Made by a program: the position numbers and the translations under genes. This document shows positions 1 through 8,676 of a stretch of 64,000 bases of DNA, piece by piece (the first letter of the stretch is position 1; each line of letters begins with the position of its first letter). Location: NCBI GenBank assembly GCA_002381645.1, contig DFXE01000010.1, positions 286,663 to 350,662 on the forward strand, in the 5' to 3' direction. The notes beneath the pieces are model-generated. The model saw only the letters and a list, made by a program, of their open reading frames with translations, did not search any database and was not told the origin of the DNA. Origin of the DNA: Bacteroidales bacterium UBA4116. Its GTDB lineage: Bacteria; Bacteroidota; Bacteroidia; Bacteroidales; Tannerellaceae.

Positions 1-32
1 ATTTGAAATTTTAACTCTTACTGATCCTTTGT

Positions 33-1826
33 TCAATTATTCGCTACGCAATAAATACTTTTTTCCGTTCGCATCACGATTTTACCGTCAGTGAAAGCAG
101 GAGTAGCAAAAGTTCTTTCACCGGTTTCGAATGAGCCCAGCAGTCTGAAATCATTGTCGGCCGAAAAAATATGCATTTTTCCGTCGTTGCTTATCAGGTA
201 TATTTTCCCTTCTGCTATCATGGGAGATGAATAGAATTCCGTATTTAGTTCATGTTCTTTTTTCAATTCTCCTGTTTGCGCATCATAAGCAGCAACAACT
301 CCATAGCTCGTTGCCAGATATATATTATCCCGTGTGGCAACTGGACTCGCTACTTCAGGCAAATAATCATTGCCTTCCCATAGTACGCTGCCGTCTGCTC
401 CGTTTATGGCTATTAATTTCGAATATTCGCTTGCACCGAATACAATTCCATTGGCGCTGCACGCGCTTGCGCCTACTTCACCGGCAAGGCATTCCACCCG
501 CCAAAGTTGTTCTCCGTTATTGGGGTTGTAGGCCGTAATAGCCGGATTCCCCATTAATATCAATTGAGGAGTATTATTGATATAGGCTATAATAGGGGAA
601 CTCCAGGTTATTTTTTCCGTACGGCTTTTGCTCCAACGTTCTGCTCCTGTAGCAATATCCAAAGCAACTACCTTTGGTGAGTTCTGGTTATCGTATTGTA
701 CAATCAACAGATTGCCGAACATCAATAATGAAGATGCATAGCCGTAATGGTTATCCGGTACTCCGAGGTTTTTTGCCCATACTTGTTTACCGTTCATGTC
801 GGCGCAGATAATATCTCCCGTCGCGAATATCGCGCAAACCTGATTTCCATTTGTTGCCACAGTAGATGCAGCCAGACCCGTATCTTCTGTTGTTTTCGGC
901 ATTTGGGAAGGCGAACCGGGTATATTGGATGCGGTTAACGACCATAATTGTTCACCCGTTGTCAGATCATAGCAGAACAGTTCGCGTGCCTGTTCGTCAG
1001 CACCACTGAAAAATACTTTGTTACTATTAATAACAGGCGAATTATACCCTTTACGGGGTATATCTTTTTTCCACACAATATTGGTTCCCCCTTTTAAATC
1101 CCATTTTACCGGAAGGCCTTTGGCTGATGAAATACCATTCGAGTTATTTCCACGAAAAGCGTTATGGGTAACCTTTGATACTGCTACTTCAGGCTTAACT
1201 TCTTCAACAGTACTATTTGTTGTATCGGAACCGGAAGGTTCCGATATATTAATTATTGTTTCTTCCACTGTTTCAACTTGTGCGATCGTTTCTGATCCTG
1301 CCATGTTTTCTTCCGGTCCCGTTTCAGCTACCATTTCCATTTCTTCCGTCTCCTGTTGCATATTTGCCGTTCTAAGGTACGGCGATGTCAGGAAAACAAA
1401 AAGAAGGGCTACTGCTGCAATACCGGAAGCAATCCATGTAACATACTTACGTGCCTGGGTTTTAATGGCCCATTCGTCAATAGGATCGATCTCTTTATCC
1501 GGAATATCTTTTTCGCGGGCAAAATAAAACCGTATGCAGACAATAAATATAAGCAGCATACCCAGCAGAATGTAAACACCGGTCATCAAATGGTCGAGCC
1601 GTACAAAATAAGCTTTCCGCGCCAGAAGGTCGAGCTGACGTATCTGTTCCTGTAACACCGGATTATTAGCATTCTCGTCATTCAACTGTTTCAATGTTTC
1701 CACTACTTCCGTTTGAAGCGGTGTCGTGCCTCTCACCTGAAAATAATTGGTGACAAGCATAATTGAAAATGTAACAATAAAAACGGCCGATATAATGGCG
1801 ACATTTCTGAGAATTACTTTCTTCAT
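33..1826 (-). CDS. membrane-anchored PQQ-like beta-propeller protein
   Basis: The 597-residue product begins with three hydrophobic segments (about residues 5-26, 78-100 and 130-148), then a Glu/Thr-rich linker to about 215, then a beta-propeller to the C-terminus. The blade signature of the PQQ/BamB-like fold (G-x-x-x-W) recurs: GTNIVWKKD, GEQLWSL, GKQVWAK, GAERWSK, GEQLWRV, GSVLWEG. This shows a fold only; it does not show PQQ binding. I infer an inner-membrane protein with its propeller in the periplasm, serving as a scaffold, sensor or electron-transfer partner. The ATG at 1824-1826 is preferred to an in-frame TTG four codons upstream. It is the last gene of the twelve-gene minus-strand cluster, just behind the membrane polyferredoxin. 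Its exact job is unknown. Confidence 0.8.
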   Translation of the reverse strand: MKKVILRNVAIISAVFIVTFSIMLVTNYFQVRGTTPLQTEVVETLKQLNDENANNPVLQEQIRQLDLLARKAYFVRLDHLMTGVYILLGMLLIFIVCIRFYFAREKDIPDKEIDPIDEWAIKTQARKYVTWIASGIAAVALLFVFLTSPYLRTANMQQETEEMEMVAETGPEENMAGSETIAQVETVEETIINISEPSGSDTTNSTVEEVKPEVAVSKVTHNAFRGNNSNGISSAKGLPVKWDLKGGTNIVWKKDIPRKGYNSPVINSNKVFFSGADEQARELFCYDLTTGEQLWSLTASNIPGSPSQMPKTTEDTGLAASTVATNGNQVCAIFATGDIICADMNGKQVWAKNLGVPDNHYGYASSLLMFGNLLIVQYDNQNSPKVVALDIATGAERWSKSRTEKITWSSPIIAYINNTPQLILMGNPAITAYNPNNGEQLWRVECLAGEVGASACSANGIVFGASEYSKLIAINGADGSVLWEGNDYLPEVASPVATRDNIYLATSYGVVAAYDAQTGELKKEHELNTEFYSSPMIAEGKIYLISNDGKMHIFSADNDFRLLGSFETGERTFATPAFTDGKIVMRTEKSIYCVANN

Positions 1827-1870
1827 ATTTATATTCAAATTTCGTTTTATTTTTGGGTAACCAAAACTTT

Positions 1871-3265
1871 TTATTTTTCTATATTAGAATTCGGGGTATT
1901 CGATTCGTTTTCATTTAAACGTTGACCCGATGCAGACCTTTCAACATTCAATTTCGATTGATCTATTTTCATTCCGGGATCGTTAACCTGAAACGTTGTG
2001 CTCCGGTTTTCGTCCGGATTTTGCGGACAATAACTGAAACATCTTCCGCAAGCTACGCAGTCGGCATGATCTATTTCGTATTGTTTTCGGGTACGTTTAA
2101 GAGAAAGCCCGATCAGCGTAATGCCGATTACCAACCCTATCAAAGCCCCGCCAATAGTAGAATAAAGTTTAAATTCGGATTGTATATTTTCATAACGTTC
2201 CGTTAATTCTTCGATCGTTCCACCTTGTCCGTAGAATGCTTCAAGGTCAACCGAAAGAACATCCTGCGGATCGGTTTCCTGTTGCATCACCATGTCGTAT
2301 AACCGTACATCTTTATTCGCACGGCTTAATCCTTCGCTTACCGACCGCATCAATAACGCTCCGGTAATAATCATCAACGGCAACAAAACAAAGTAATTAA
2401 GAATCCTTTTTACTCCCTGCAACCTGTTTTCTTTCACCTTATTATCATATGGAGGTTTTATAGCATCTACCGGACAGGCATTATGACAAAGTTCGCAATT
2501 GATACAAGGTTTATCAGTCAGTTGAACTTTCCATATAGAAACTCTGGAGAATAAACTGAGTAGTGCGCCATAAGGGCATATAAAACGACAGAAAGGTCTT
2601 CCGGTAAATATGGCGGCAATCAGTAGCAAAACACCGAAGATAATAAGCCCCATATCGCCTCCTAAGCGGAAAATACCGATAAACGGATCGAAACGACATA
2701 TGATAAAACTACTCCGTGTGACAGCGTAAATTATGGCAAAAATCAAATATATCCAGGGTATGACACCCAACACTGTAGTAACGGCTTTGGATAATTTATA
2801 ATTTTTGATATTAACCAGTTCCTGCAAAGCTCCGAACGGGCATACGCCAGCACAGAATACCCTGCCGAATAAAAAAGCAAAAATAACAGGAAGAATAAAA
2901 AAAAGCAGTACAGAAAAAGGTAAAATATAGGTATTATCGACCAATGCAAGCGAGACGTTTTGTATTGATCCAATACTACATACACATCCGCTCCGGAAAA
3001 AACCAAAATAAGCAACAGATAGTATAGATACCCATATGATAGGTTTGCGTGTCCGTTTTTTTAAAGCCGCCCATGCTACAATACTCATCAGCACTACGAG
3101 AAGTAGAATATCTATTGTTACCCAAAGACTGTCATTCGGTATGGAATAATGTATGTCAGGATACTGGTACCCCGACTCGAAATCAGGTTTGGGAAACCTG
3201 TTTTGTGCATTTGCATTTCCAATAAGCATCAACAGGGAGATACACAAAAATAATATCTTCTTCAT
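1871..3265 (-). CDS. NapH/NosR-type membrane-bound 4Fe-4S polyferredoxin
   Basis: A 464-residue protein with an N-terminal signal-like segment (MKKILFLCISLLMLIG), several membrane helices, and the twin C-x3-CP motifs of the NapH/MauN/NosR family (FCAGVCPFGAL near 140, FCRFICPYGAL near 225). Two 4Fe-4S motifs follow: CINCELCHNACP near 255 and CVACGRCFSYCP near 403. Known family members pass electrons between the quinone pool and periplasmic redox partners. The start at 3265 is chosen because it begins a good signal sequence and leaves five bases after the upstream gene; a longer frame to 3331 would overlap that gene by about 60 bases. I infer that it forms an electron relay with the Tat ferredoxin encoded immediately upstream. 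The terminal acceptor is unknown. Confidence 0.8.
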   Translation of the reverse strand: MKKILFLCISLLMLIGNANAQNRFPKPDFESGYQYPDIHYSIPNDSLWVTIDILLLVVLMSIVAWAALKKRTRKPIIWVSILSVAYFGFFRSGCVCSIGSIQNVSLALVDNTYILPFSVLLFFILPVIFAFLFGRVFCAGVCPFGALQELVNIKNYKLSKAVTTVLGVIPWIYLIFAIIYAVTRSSFIICRFDPFIGIFRLGGDMGLIIFGVLLLIAAIFTGRPFCRFICPYGALLSLFSRVSIWKVQLTDKPCINCELCHNACPVDAIKPPYDNKVKENRLQGVKRILNYFVLLPLMIITGALLMRSVSEGLSRANKDVRLYDMVMQQETDPQDVLSVDLEAFYGQGGTIEELTERYENIQSEFKLYSTIGGALIGLVIGITLIGLSLKRTRKQYEIDHADCVACGRCFSYCPQNPDENRSTTFQVNDPGMKIDQSKLNVERSASGQRLNENESNTPNSNIEK

Positions 3266-3270
3266 CCGAA

Positions 3271-3843
3271 TCAGTCTTTTAGTTTGTAAGCCATATTCAT
3301 TGGTACGCGGGTTATGGCACCCGAAGCACATACGGTAGCTATCTTACATTCGTTACAATCCTTACATAAGTCGCGTTTGATTTGCAGATATAATGAGCCG
3401 TTCCCGAACGAACTGCATCCTTTCACACATTTGCCGCATCCGTTGCATAGGTCCTCATTAATAGTGTATTCAAAATAAGGGTCTTCTACAAATTTGCGTT
3501 CGATTGCTCCTGTCGGGCACATCAGGTTTTCGGCTGCCGTATTAAGTTCTTTTACATTGGAACGATAATATCCGCCACAAAGATCGCAATAACCGCATAC
3601 CCGGTTGGCATGAAAACACTTGACAGCTGAAATGGGGAGGATGCAATGTGTCTCGCAACGCCCGCACTGTGTACATTTCTGTGGATCGATTTGCCAAAGC
3701 ATACTTGCTTCTTCTCCTTTTACCTTTCGTACCAATCCTCCTGAAATGGCTAAGATAGACCCCCCGGCAACCACAGAACCCACCACTTGCAAAAACTTCC
3801 GCCGCGCAATAGGGCTTTTCTTATTTCCGTTATTTTTTTCCAT
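3271..3843 (-). CDS. Tat-exported 4Fe-4S ferredoxin (NapG/MauM-like)
   Basis: A 190-residue protein with a twin-arginine signal (ARRKFLQ at residues 13-19, then a Gly/Ala-rich hydrophobic stretch) and many cysteines in ferredoxin spacing: CTQCGRCETHC, CGYCDLCGG, LMCPTGAI, CNGCGKCVKGC and CKDCNECKIATVC. Together these could hold up to four 4Fe-4S clusters. The arrangement resembles NapG/MauM, the exported partners of NapH-type membrane proteins, and a NapH-type gene lies five bases downstream. Export already folded by the Tat system fits a cofactor-loaded protein. Its signal peptide closely matches that of the next gene upstream (both contain GSVxAGGSIL), so the two are probably exported together and may share ancestry in that part. 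Confidence 0.85.
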   Translation of the reverse strand: MEKNNGNKKSPIARRKFLQVVGSVVAGGSILAISGGLVRKVKGEEASMLWQIDPQKCTQCGRCETHCILPISAVKCFHANRVCGYCDLCGGYYRSNVKELNTAAENLMCPTGAIERKFVEDPYFEYTINEDLCNGCGKCVKGCSSFGNGSLYLQIKRDLCKDCNECKIATVCASGAITRVPMNMAYKLKD

Positions 3844-3861
3844 CTTACAAATACTGCTTGG

Positions 3862-4950
3862 TTATATGGTTATTCCTTCGCGTAAAGGACAATCTACACC
3901 GCAACCGGAACAGGCCGTACTCTTAGCAAGTATCTTATCGTATTGAAAAGTTGAGACCAGGTTTTTTCCCGCAACATATATTTTGTCGTTTTTAACTTTC
4001 ACATCGTAAGCCTTATTACCGCCGCCAAGCGCTTTACTGTCGAGCAGTATACTCCTGAACTCGCCGTTACTGCCGTAGCAACTAATACGCGGACTCCCTT
4101 TTTCGGAGGTGATAATCTCTCCTGTAGAAGTATAAGATAAATGTACAGGATTACAACAACCACAAAACATTCCTTTTGCGCCGCCCGCTTTTCCGAATGA
4201 ACCTATATACTCCCCGTCCGGAGTATAACTCTCGATACTGTGCCTTCCTGAGTTGGAACAATAGATAACACCGTCGATATGGGCGATACCAAATGAATAA
4301 CTCGGAATTATAAAACCGTTCGGACTTTGAATAAATTTTATAAAGTTACCTTCAGTCGTATATTTGCAGATATTTTTGTTGACGGCATCTGTTACAAATA
4401 CGGCATCAGGAGTTACGGCAAACGAACAGTAATCCGATTCTTCGCTACAGGCTTCCCAATCGCGCTGCCATTCACCGTCTTCATTATATACTTCTATCCT
4501 TGTAGGAAACAAAAGGTAAATCAGGCCGTTCTCAACTGCTATGTCACGGAGATTACTTGCCACAACAAAATTATTCAGCAGCCCGCCTGATTGGTCGTAT
4601 ATATAAATAGTATTAGATGCTGCCACAATCAATTTATCGTCGTATAGCTCGAATCCTTCAACCGGGTCAGGAATACTGAATGATGATACTAATTTGTAAG
4701 GTGATGTTACCGCCTCTTTTGTTACATGACGGGTATTGGAAACGGAAACTTTGTTAGCACCAACACGGATCTTTTCAGGTAAAATGTATTTCTTTCTCAA
4801 CAATACACCCGAAACCCCCAATATACTTCCTCCTGCAATAACAGAACCACATATCTGCAGGAACCGCTTGCGTGAAATCCTTTCTTTATTTTCTTTGTTC
4901 TGTTGCATATCTTTATAATTATTATTGCTTGATCTGATAATATGGTTCAT
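3862..4950 (-). CDS. NHL-type beta-propeller with Tat-like signal and C-terminal Cys motif
   Basis: A 362-residue protein with a Tat-like signal (SRKRFLQ at residues 26-32, where one arginine of the pair is lysine), then a six-bladed NHL-type propeller with repeats such as VYNEDGEWQRDW and YTPDGEYIGSFG. The C-terminus carries CSGCGVDCP, spaced like an Fe-S or metal site and absent from its paralogue. Conserved cysteines occur in EACSE-SDYCSF and CGCCNP. It is clearly a paralogue of the next upstream product (4947-5849). Its start ATG overlaps that gene's stop (ATGA), which indicates translational coupling; an inner ATG at 4908 is an alternative. Function unknown; a periplasmic partner of the Fe-S relay is an inference. 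Confidence 0.75.
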   Translation of the reverse strand: MNHIIRSSNNNYKDMQQNKENKERISRKRFLQICGSVIAGGSILGVSGVLLRKKYILPEKIRVGANKVSVSNTRHVTKEAVTSPYKLVSSFSIPDPVEGFELYDDKLIVAASNTIYIYDQSGGLLNNFVVASNLRDIAVENGLIYLLFPTRIEVYNEDGEWQRDWEACSEESDYCSFAVTPDAVFVTDAVNKNICKYTTEGNFIKFIQSPNGFIIPSYSFGIAHIDGVIYCSNSGRHSIESYTPDGEYIGSFGKAGGAKGMFCGCCNPVHLSYTSTGEIITSEKGSPRISCYGSNGEFRSILLDSKALGGGNKAYDVKVKNDKIYVAGKNLVSTFQYDKILAKSTACSGCGVDCPLREGITI

Positions 4951-5849
4951 AACTGAAAAACAGTAATTGATTTTTTCCCTGCTACATATAATAAGTTACC
5001 GGCCGCCCTTACTTCATAGGCTTTATTTCCTCCCCCGAGCAACCGGTTGTTAAGTAAAACTTCTTTGAATCTTCCGTTTGTTTCATAACTGCTGACGCGG
5101 GGATTTCCTTTTTCTGAAGTTATGATTTCTCCTTTATCGGTAAAAGAGATATATGCGGGATTACAGCATCCGGCAAAGAATCCCGCTTCACCACCCGGTC
5201 CGCCGAAAGCCGAAACAAAATTTCCTTCAAGGGTATATTTTTCTATTAAATGACGCCCCGAATTCACACAATAAATGGTATCATTTCTGCTTTCAATATC
5301 GAATGAGTAACTGGGGATAATAAAATCCCGTGGGCTTTGGATAAATTTCACGAAATTACCCTCTTTTGTGTATTTACAGATATTTTTATTCGCTGCATCT
5401 GTTACGAAAACAAAATCACCGGCAAGGGCAAACGAACAATAATCCGATAATTCGCTACAGGCTTCCCATTGATGAGTTAACTTACCTTCCGGTGAATAAA
5501 CCTCAATATAAGTAGGATATAAGATATAAATGTTTTTTTCTTCAACAGTAATATCTCTCACATCCGGTTTGACCTCAAACGCAACGATCTGATTTCCACC
5601 CTTATCATATATATAAAGGGATTGCCCGGCAGTGATATACAAATTATTATTGTACAACTCAAACCGGTTTATCTCTGCAGGCAAGTCGAAAGATAATATT
5701 TTTTTGTACGGACTGATAAAAGGGGTTTCCTGTTTGGTTTCAGCGTAAGTCGTTTCTTCTTTATTAACCGATTTTACCATATACCAGATAAAAGCGATAA
5801 TAACAAAGAAAATCGCAACATTGAGCAATATTTTTGATTTCTTTCCCAT
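4947..5849 (-). CDS. membrane-anchored NHL-type beta-propeller, paralogue of neighbour
   Basis: A 300-residue protein with one N-terminal membrane anchor (about residues 6-25) and an NHL-type propeller. It matches its downstream neighbour over nearly the whole propeller: EACSELSDYCSF against EACSEESDYCSF, FVKFIQSP-DFIIPSYSF, YC-NSGRH, GCCNP, GEIITSEKG-PR, LGGGNKAY. It lacks the C-terminal CxxC motif and the Tat-type leader of that neighbour. The start at 5849 leaves a two-base gap after the upstream gene; a longer start at 5870 would overlap it by 19 bases. Tandem duplication followed by a change of export route is the simplest reading. The role is unknown. Confidence 0.75.
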   Translation of the reverse strand: MGKKSKILLNVAIFFVIIAFIWYMVKSVNKEETTYAETKQETPFISPYKKILSFDLPAEINRFELYNNNLYITAGQSLYIYDKGGNQIVAFEVKPDVRDITVEEKNIYILYPTYIEVYSPEGKLTHQWEACSELSDYCSFALAGDFVFVTDAANKNICKYTKEGNFVKFIQSPRDFIIPSYSFDIESRNDTIYCVNSGRHLIEKYTLEGNFVSAFGGPGGEAGFFAGCCNPAYISFTDKGEIITSEKGNPRVSSYETNGRFKEVLLNNRLLGGGNKAYEVRAAGNLLYVAGKKSITVFQL

Positions 5850-5851
5850 AT

Positions 5852-7276
5852 TTATCCGATTTTGAGGCATTTAACCATATGGGCATCACGTACTATCAGC
5901 ATTCCGTCGGCATAAGCTATGGGACCCCATGCATCCGCTCCGTCCATGATCCGCTGTTTCTTCAAAAGATTCATACCTTTGGACTGAACTTCATATACAT
6001 ACAATTCGCCGTCATCTTTGAATACATAGAGATTTTCATTGATCATTATATAGGGACCAAGGCCAAAACGTTCGTCAGCAGCCGAAGTCCATACGGGCGA
6101 ACGCAGATTTGAAGGAGAATAACATACCAGTTTCCCCCGATGTCCGCCACCATCTTTAGGCATTACACTAATGATCATATTGTTGTAGAAAATCGGCGTT
6201 TGCTGTTCACTGGACAGCCCCTCATTAGGCTTATACTGATCGGTTACGGTAGCAGTCCATTTATTTCCGTCACGGTCTATTCGTAAAAGTGCGCCGCCAG
6301 TTCCATAACCTGCCACCATAAATATTTGATTTGTAGAAAGCTGGAGTGGGGAAGGAGCAACTACCGAAGGTTGCCATTTACTTGTTTCCCATAATAAAGT
6401 CCCCCTGTCTGATTCCTCGGCAGAGATGCCACATATACCGCCTACACCTATATAAACATACATTTTTTTGCCGCCAAGCGTCATAGGCATTACCGATGAA
6501 TGCGACATCTTATAATTTAACGTATTAGGAGTGCTCCATACTTGTTCACCCGTACGGCAGTCGATGCCTGCAAATAAGACTTCTTCACCGGCCGGAGCTA
6601 AAATAAGTACATCGTTATCAACCCTCGGGCACTGTCCGGTGTACCAGAACGGTACTTCTGTAGTATATTGCTTTTGCATATCCAGCGACCATTTCATATC
6701 GCCCGTTACCGGATCACAACACATGACATGGCCCTGTGGCCCAATTGTTATAATGTAATCGTCCGTAATAACAGGCACAGTCCGCGAAAATCCGTGATTA
6801 CGTTTGATAGGTACCCGGTACCATCTGCGCCATAATTCCTGTCCGGTCTCCAGGGAGAAACAACGTAACGCATCGGAGTTCAGTTGTTCATTATAGTCAA
6901 GAAAATAAACCCTGCCATTGTATATGACAGGTGCAGCATGCCCTTCGCCCGTTTCCACACTCCATAAAACAGGATAATCTGCTTCAGAAGGAGTGATCGT
7001 TTCGGGAGTTTGTACGATATTATCAGATAGCTCCCCACGGAAACAACTCCACTTTCCGGTGAGAGAAGTAACAGGAGCATCTTCATATTTCATAAAGAAT
7101 TCGCCGATCAAAACATCATCCACAGCGCGGGCCGTACCTTCAGGGCGATTATCTGCACCGGGTGCCTGGACAGTCAGATTCTCATGAGGAGTATAGAAAT
7201 GCCACCCCACGATCAGACCGGTGTATACCAATACTGTCGAAAGGGTAATAACTGTTACTAATCTCTTTTGTTTCAT
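5852..7276 (-). CDS. membrane-anchored PQQ-like beta-propeller protein
   Basis: A 474-residue protein with one N-terminal membrane segment (about residues 6-28) followed by a PQQ-like/quinoprotein-type propeller. Blade signatures include TGQELWRRW, TGDMKWSLD, TGEQVWSTP and GTLLWETS. No enzyme motif of a true PQQ dehydrogenase stands out, so I treat it as a propeller of this fold with unknown ligand. It is placed between the NHL paralogues and another PQQ-like protein in the same operon. The repeated use of exported propellers suggests a periplasmic multi-protein assembly. An untranslated gap of about 170 bases separates it from the next gene upstream. Confidence 0.75.
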   Translation of the reverse strand: MKQKRLVTVITLSTVLVYTGLIVGWHFYTPHENLTVQAPGADNRPEGTARAVDDVLIGEFFMKYEDAPVTSLTGKWSCFRGELSDNIVQTPETITPSEADYPVLWSVETGEGHAAPVIYNGRVYFLDYNEQLNSDALRCFSLETGQELWRRWYRVPIKRNHGFSRTVPVITDDYIITIGPQGHVMCCDPVTGDMKWSLDMQKQYTTEVPFWYTGQCPRVDNDVLILAPAGEEVLFAGIDCRTGEQVWSTPNTLNYKMSHSSVMPMTLGGKKMYVYIGVGGICGISAEESDRGTLLWETSKWQPSVVAPSPLQLSTNQIFMVAGYGTGGALLRIDRDGNKWTATVTDQYKPNEGLSSEQQTPIFYNNMIISVMPKDGGGHRGKLVCYSPSNLRSPVWTSAADERFGLGPYIMINENLYVFKDDGELYVYEVQSKGMNLLKKQRIMDGADAWGPIAYADGMLIVRDAHMVKCLKIG

Positions 7277-7450
7277 AATGAATTGTTCCTATAATCGCTA
7301 TGCAAATATGAACGGAATTTGGTTTTTATTACTGCCACTGTGCATGAAAAAGAAAAAACGAGTGATTAACACGAAAATCAATAAACCTTAATGATCCGGA
7401 ACGCCTTGCGTAATTCAACTTCCGGTGTCGTGAATGTTATATCGATGTGA

Positions 7451-8653
7451 TTATTTTACTTGGTATGCCATTAAAGTATTTCCGTGGCGTACATACATTA
7501 CCCCTTTATAAATAATGGGATGTGCCCAGTGTTGTTCAGTACCCATAGTTATTGGAAAACGGCTCACTATGTCAAACTTCTCGGGCGAAGCCTTTGCTAA
7601 TATCATATCACCCTTGTCCGTATAGCAATAAAGCATACCGTCGTTGGCAATGATATTTCCCATAGCCATTCCGCCTTCCTTCCATTGGATATCTCCGGTT
7701 TTCCAGTCTACACAGAACCAATAACGGTTGCTGTCGCCTGAACCATAAGCGTAACCACCTACCTTTACCATTGCACCGATACGGTTGTCGAGTTCTTTTG
7801 AGAACCATACTTCCTCTATACCCTTACCGCCGTTGGTAAGCCGCAACATGGTGGAACCTCTACCATAGCCGCTCGTACACAATATCATATTATCTCCGTA
7901 AACCGGTGTGTTGGCATGAACCGAATGACGGTTTTTGTTTTCATGTGACCAGAGTTTTTTACCGGTTGCAGCTTCAATGCCTATGATATGGTTTGCAGTC
8001 ATCGTTACGATCAAGGGGGTCTGTTGATCGCTGATATACAACGGCGAACAATAAGCCGACAGGTCACCTTCACCGGGGCTGCTCCATATCAACTGTCCGG
8101 TATTTTTATTAAGGGCGATCATATTGTATTGTTTACCACCCGGAGTAGCAATTACCTTATCTCCGATAATCAGTGGAGCCTCATTTATTCCCCATTTGAT
8201 ATTGGAAGCATTATAATCTTTTAAAATATTTTTTTTCCAAACAACATGCAGGGTGTTCTTATCCAAACAATATAAATCGCCCACACCACTGATTAAATAT
8301 AATTTCCCGTCATTCACAGTAATTGTACCTCTCGGTCCGTTATAACTGGCCGTCCATTCGGGACCGTATTCTTTTTTCATCAATAACTTTCCATCCATAT
8401 TTAAAACATATATAAATCCTTTTCCGTCGGAAAGGCCGGTCAGGTATATTTTATCCGAATCAATAGCAACGGATGAATGCCCTTCACCCAACCCGTCGTA
8501 ATGCCATAACATTTCAGGTCCTTTTTCAGGCCAAGATTTCATCAATCCGGTTTCGTTATAAATACCAGTTCTGTCCGTTCCTCTCCATTGAATATTTTGA
8601 GAGGAGACCGATAGTACAAAAAATGATAAACATAAAATAAGTCCTTTTTTCAT
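7451..8653 (-). CDS. secreted PQQ-like beta-propeller protein
   Basis: A 400-residue protein with a clear Sec signal peptide (MKKGLILCLSFFVLSVSSQN) and a PQQ-like propeller over the remainder (blades such as IQWRGTDRTG, LHVVWKKN, TGQLIWSSP, TGKKLWSHE, TGDIQWKEG). It resembles the family of short secreted proteins annotated as PQQ-binding-like repeat proteins. The ATG at 8653 begins the signal peptide; the longer frame would need a TTG at 8680 and would overlap the cyclase gene. It lies just downstream of that cyclase gene and is presumably co-transcribed. Ligand and function are unknown. Confidence 0.75.
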   Translation of the reverse strand: MKKGLILCLSFFVLSVSSQNIQWRGTDRTGIYNETGLMKSWPEKGPEMLWHYDGLGEGHSSVAIDSDKIYLTGLSDGKGFIYVLNMDGKLLMKKEYGPEWTASYNGPRGTITVNDGKLYLISGVGDLYCLDKNTLHVVWKKNILKDYNASNIKWGINEAPLIIGDKVIATPGGKQYNMIALNKNTGQLIWSSPGEGDLSAYCSPLYISDQQTPLIVTMTANHIIGIEAATGKKLWSHENKNRHSVHANTPVYGDNMILCTSGYGRGSTMLRLTNGGKGIEEVWFSKELDNRIGAMVKVGGYAYGSGDSNRYWFCVDWKTGDIQWKEGGMAMGNIIANDGMLYCYTDKGDMILAKASPEKFDIVSRFPITMGTEQHWAHPIIYKGVMYVRHGNTLMAYQVK

Positions 8654-8676
8654 GATGATATATTTAAAATTTGAAA

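Noticed and set aside
2480..2520. CxxCH heme-c site (CELCH) in the NapH-type protein
   Set aside because: The residues belong to a ferredoxin motif (CINCELCHNACP), so heme c is not supported.
33..8653. PQQ-dependent dehydrogenases
   Set aside because: The propellers share only the blade pattern; I see no catalytic Asp/Ca site arrangement of true quinoprotein dehydrogenases and no PQQ biosynthesis genes, so they are called PQQ-like only.
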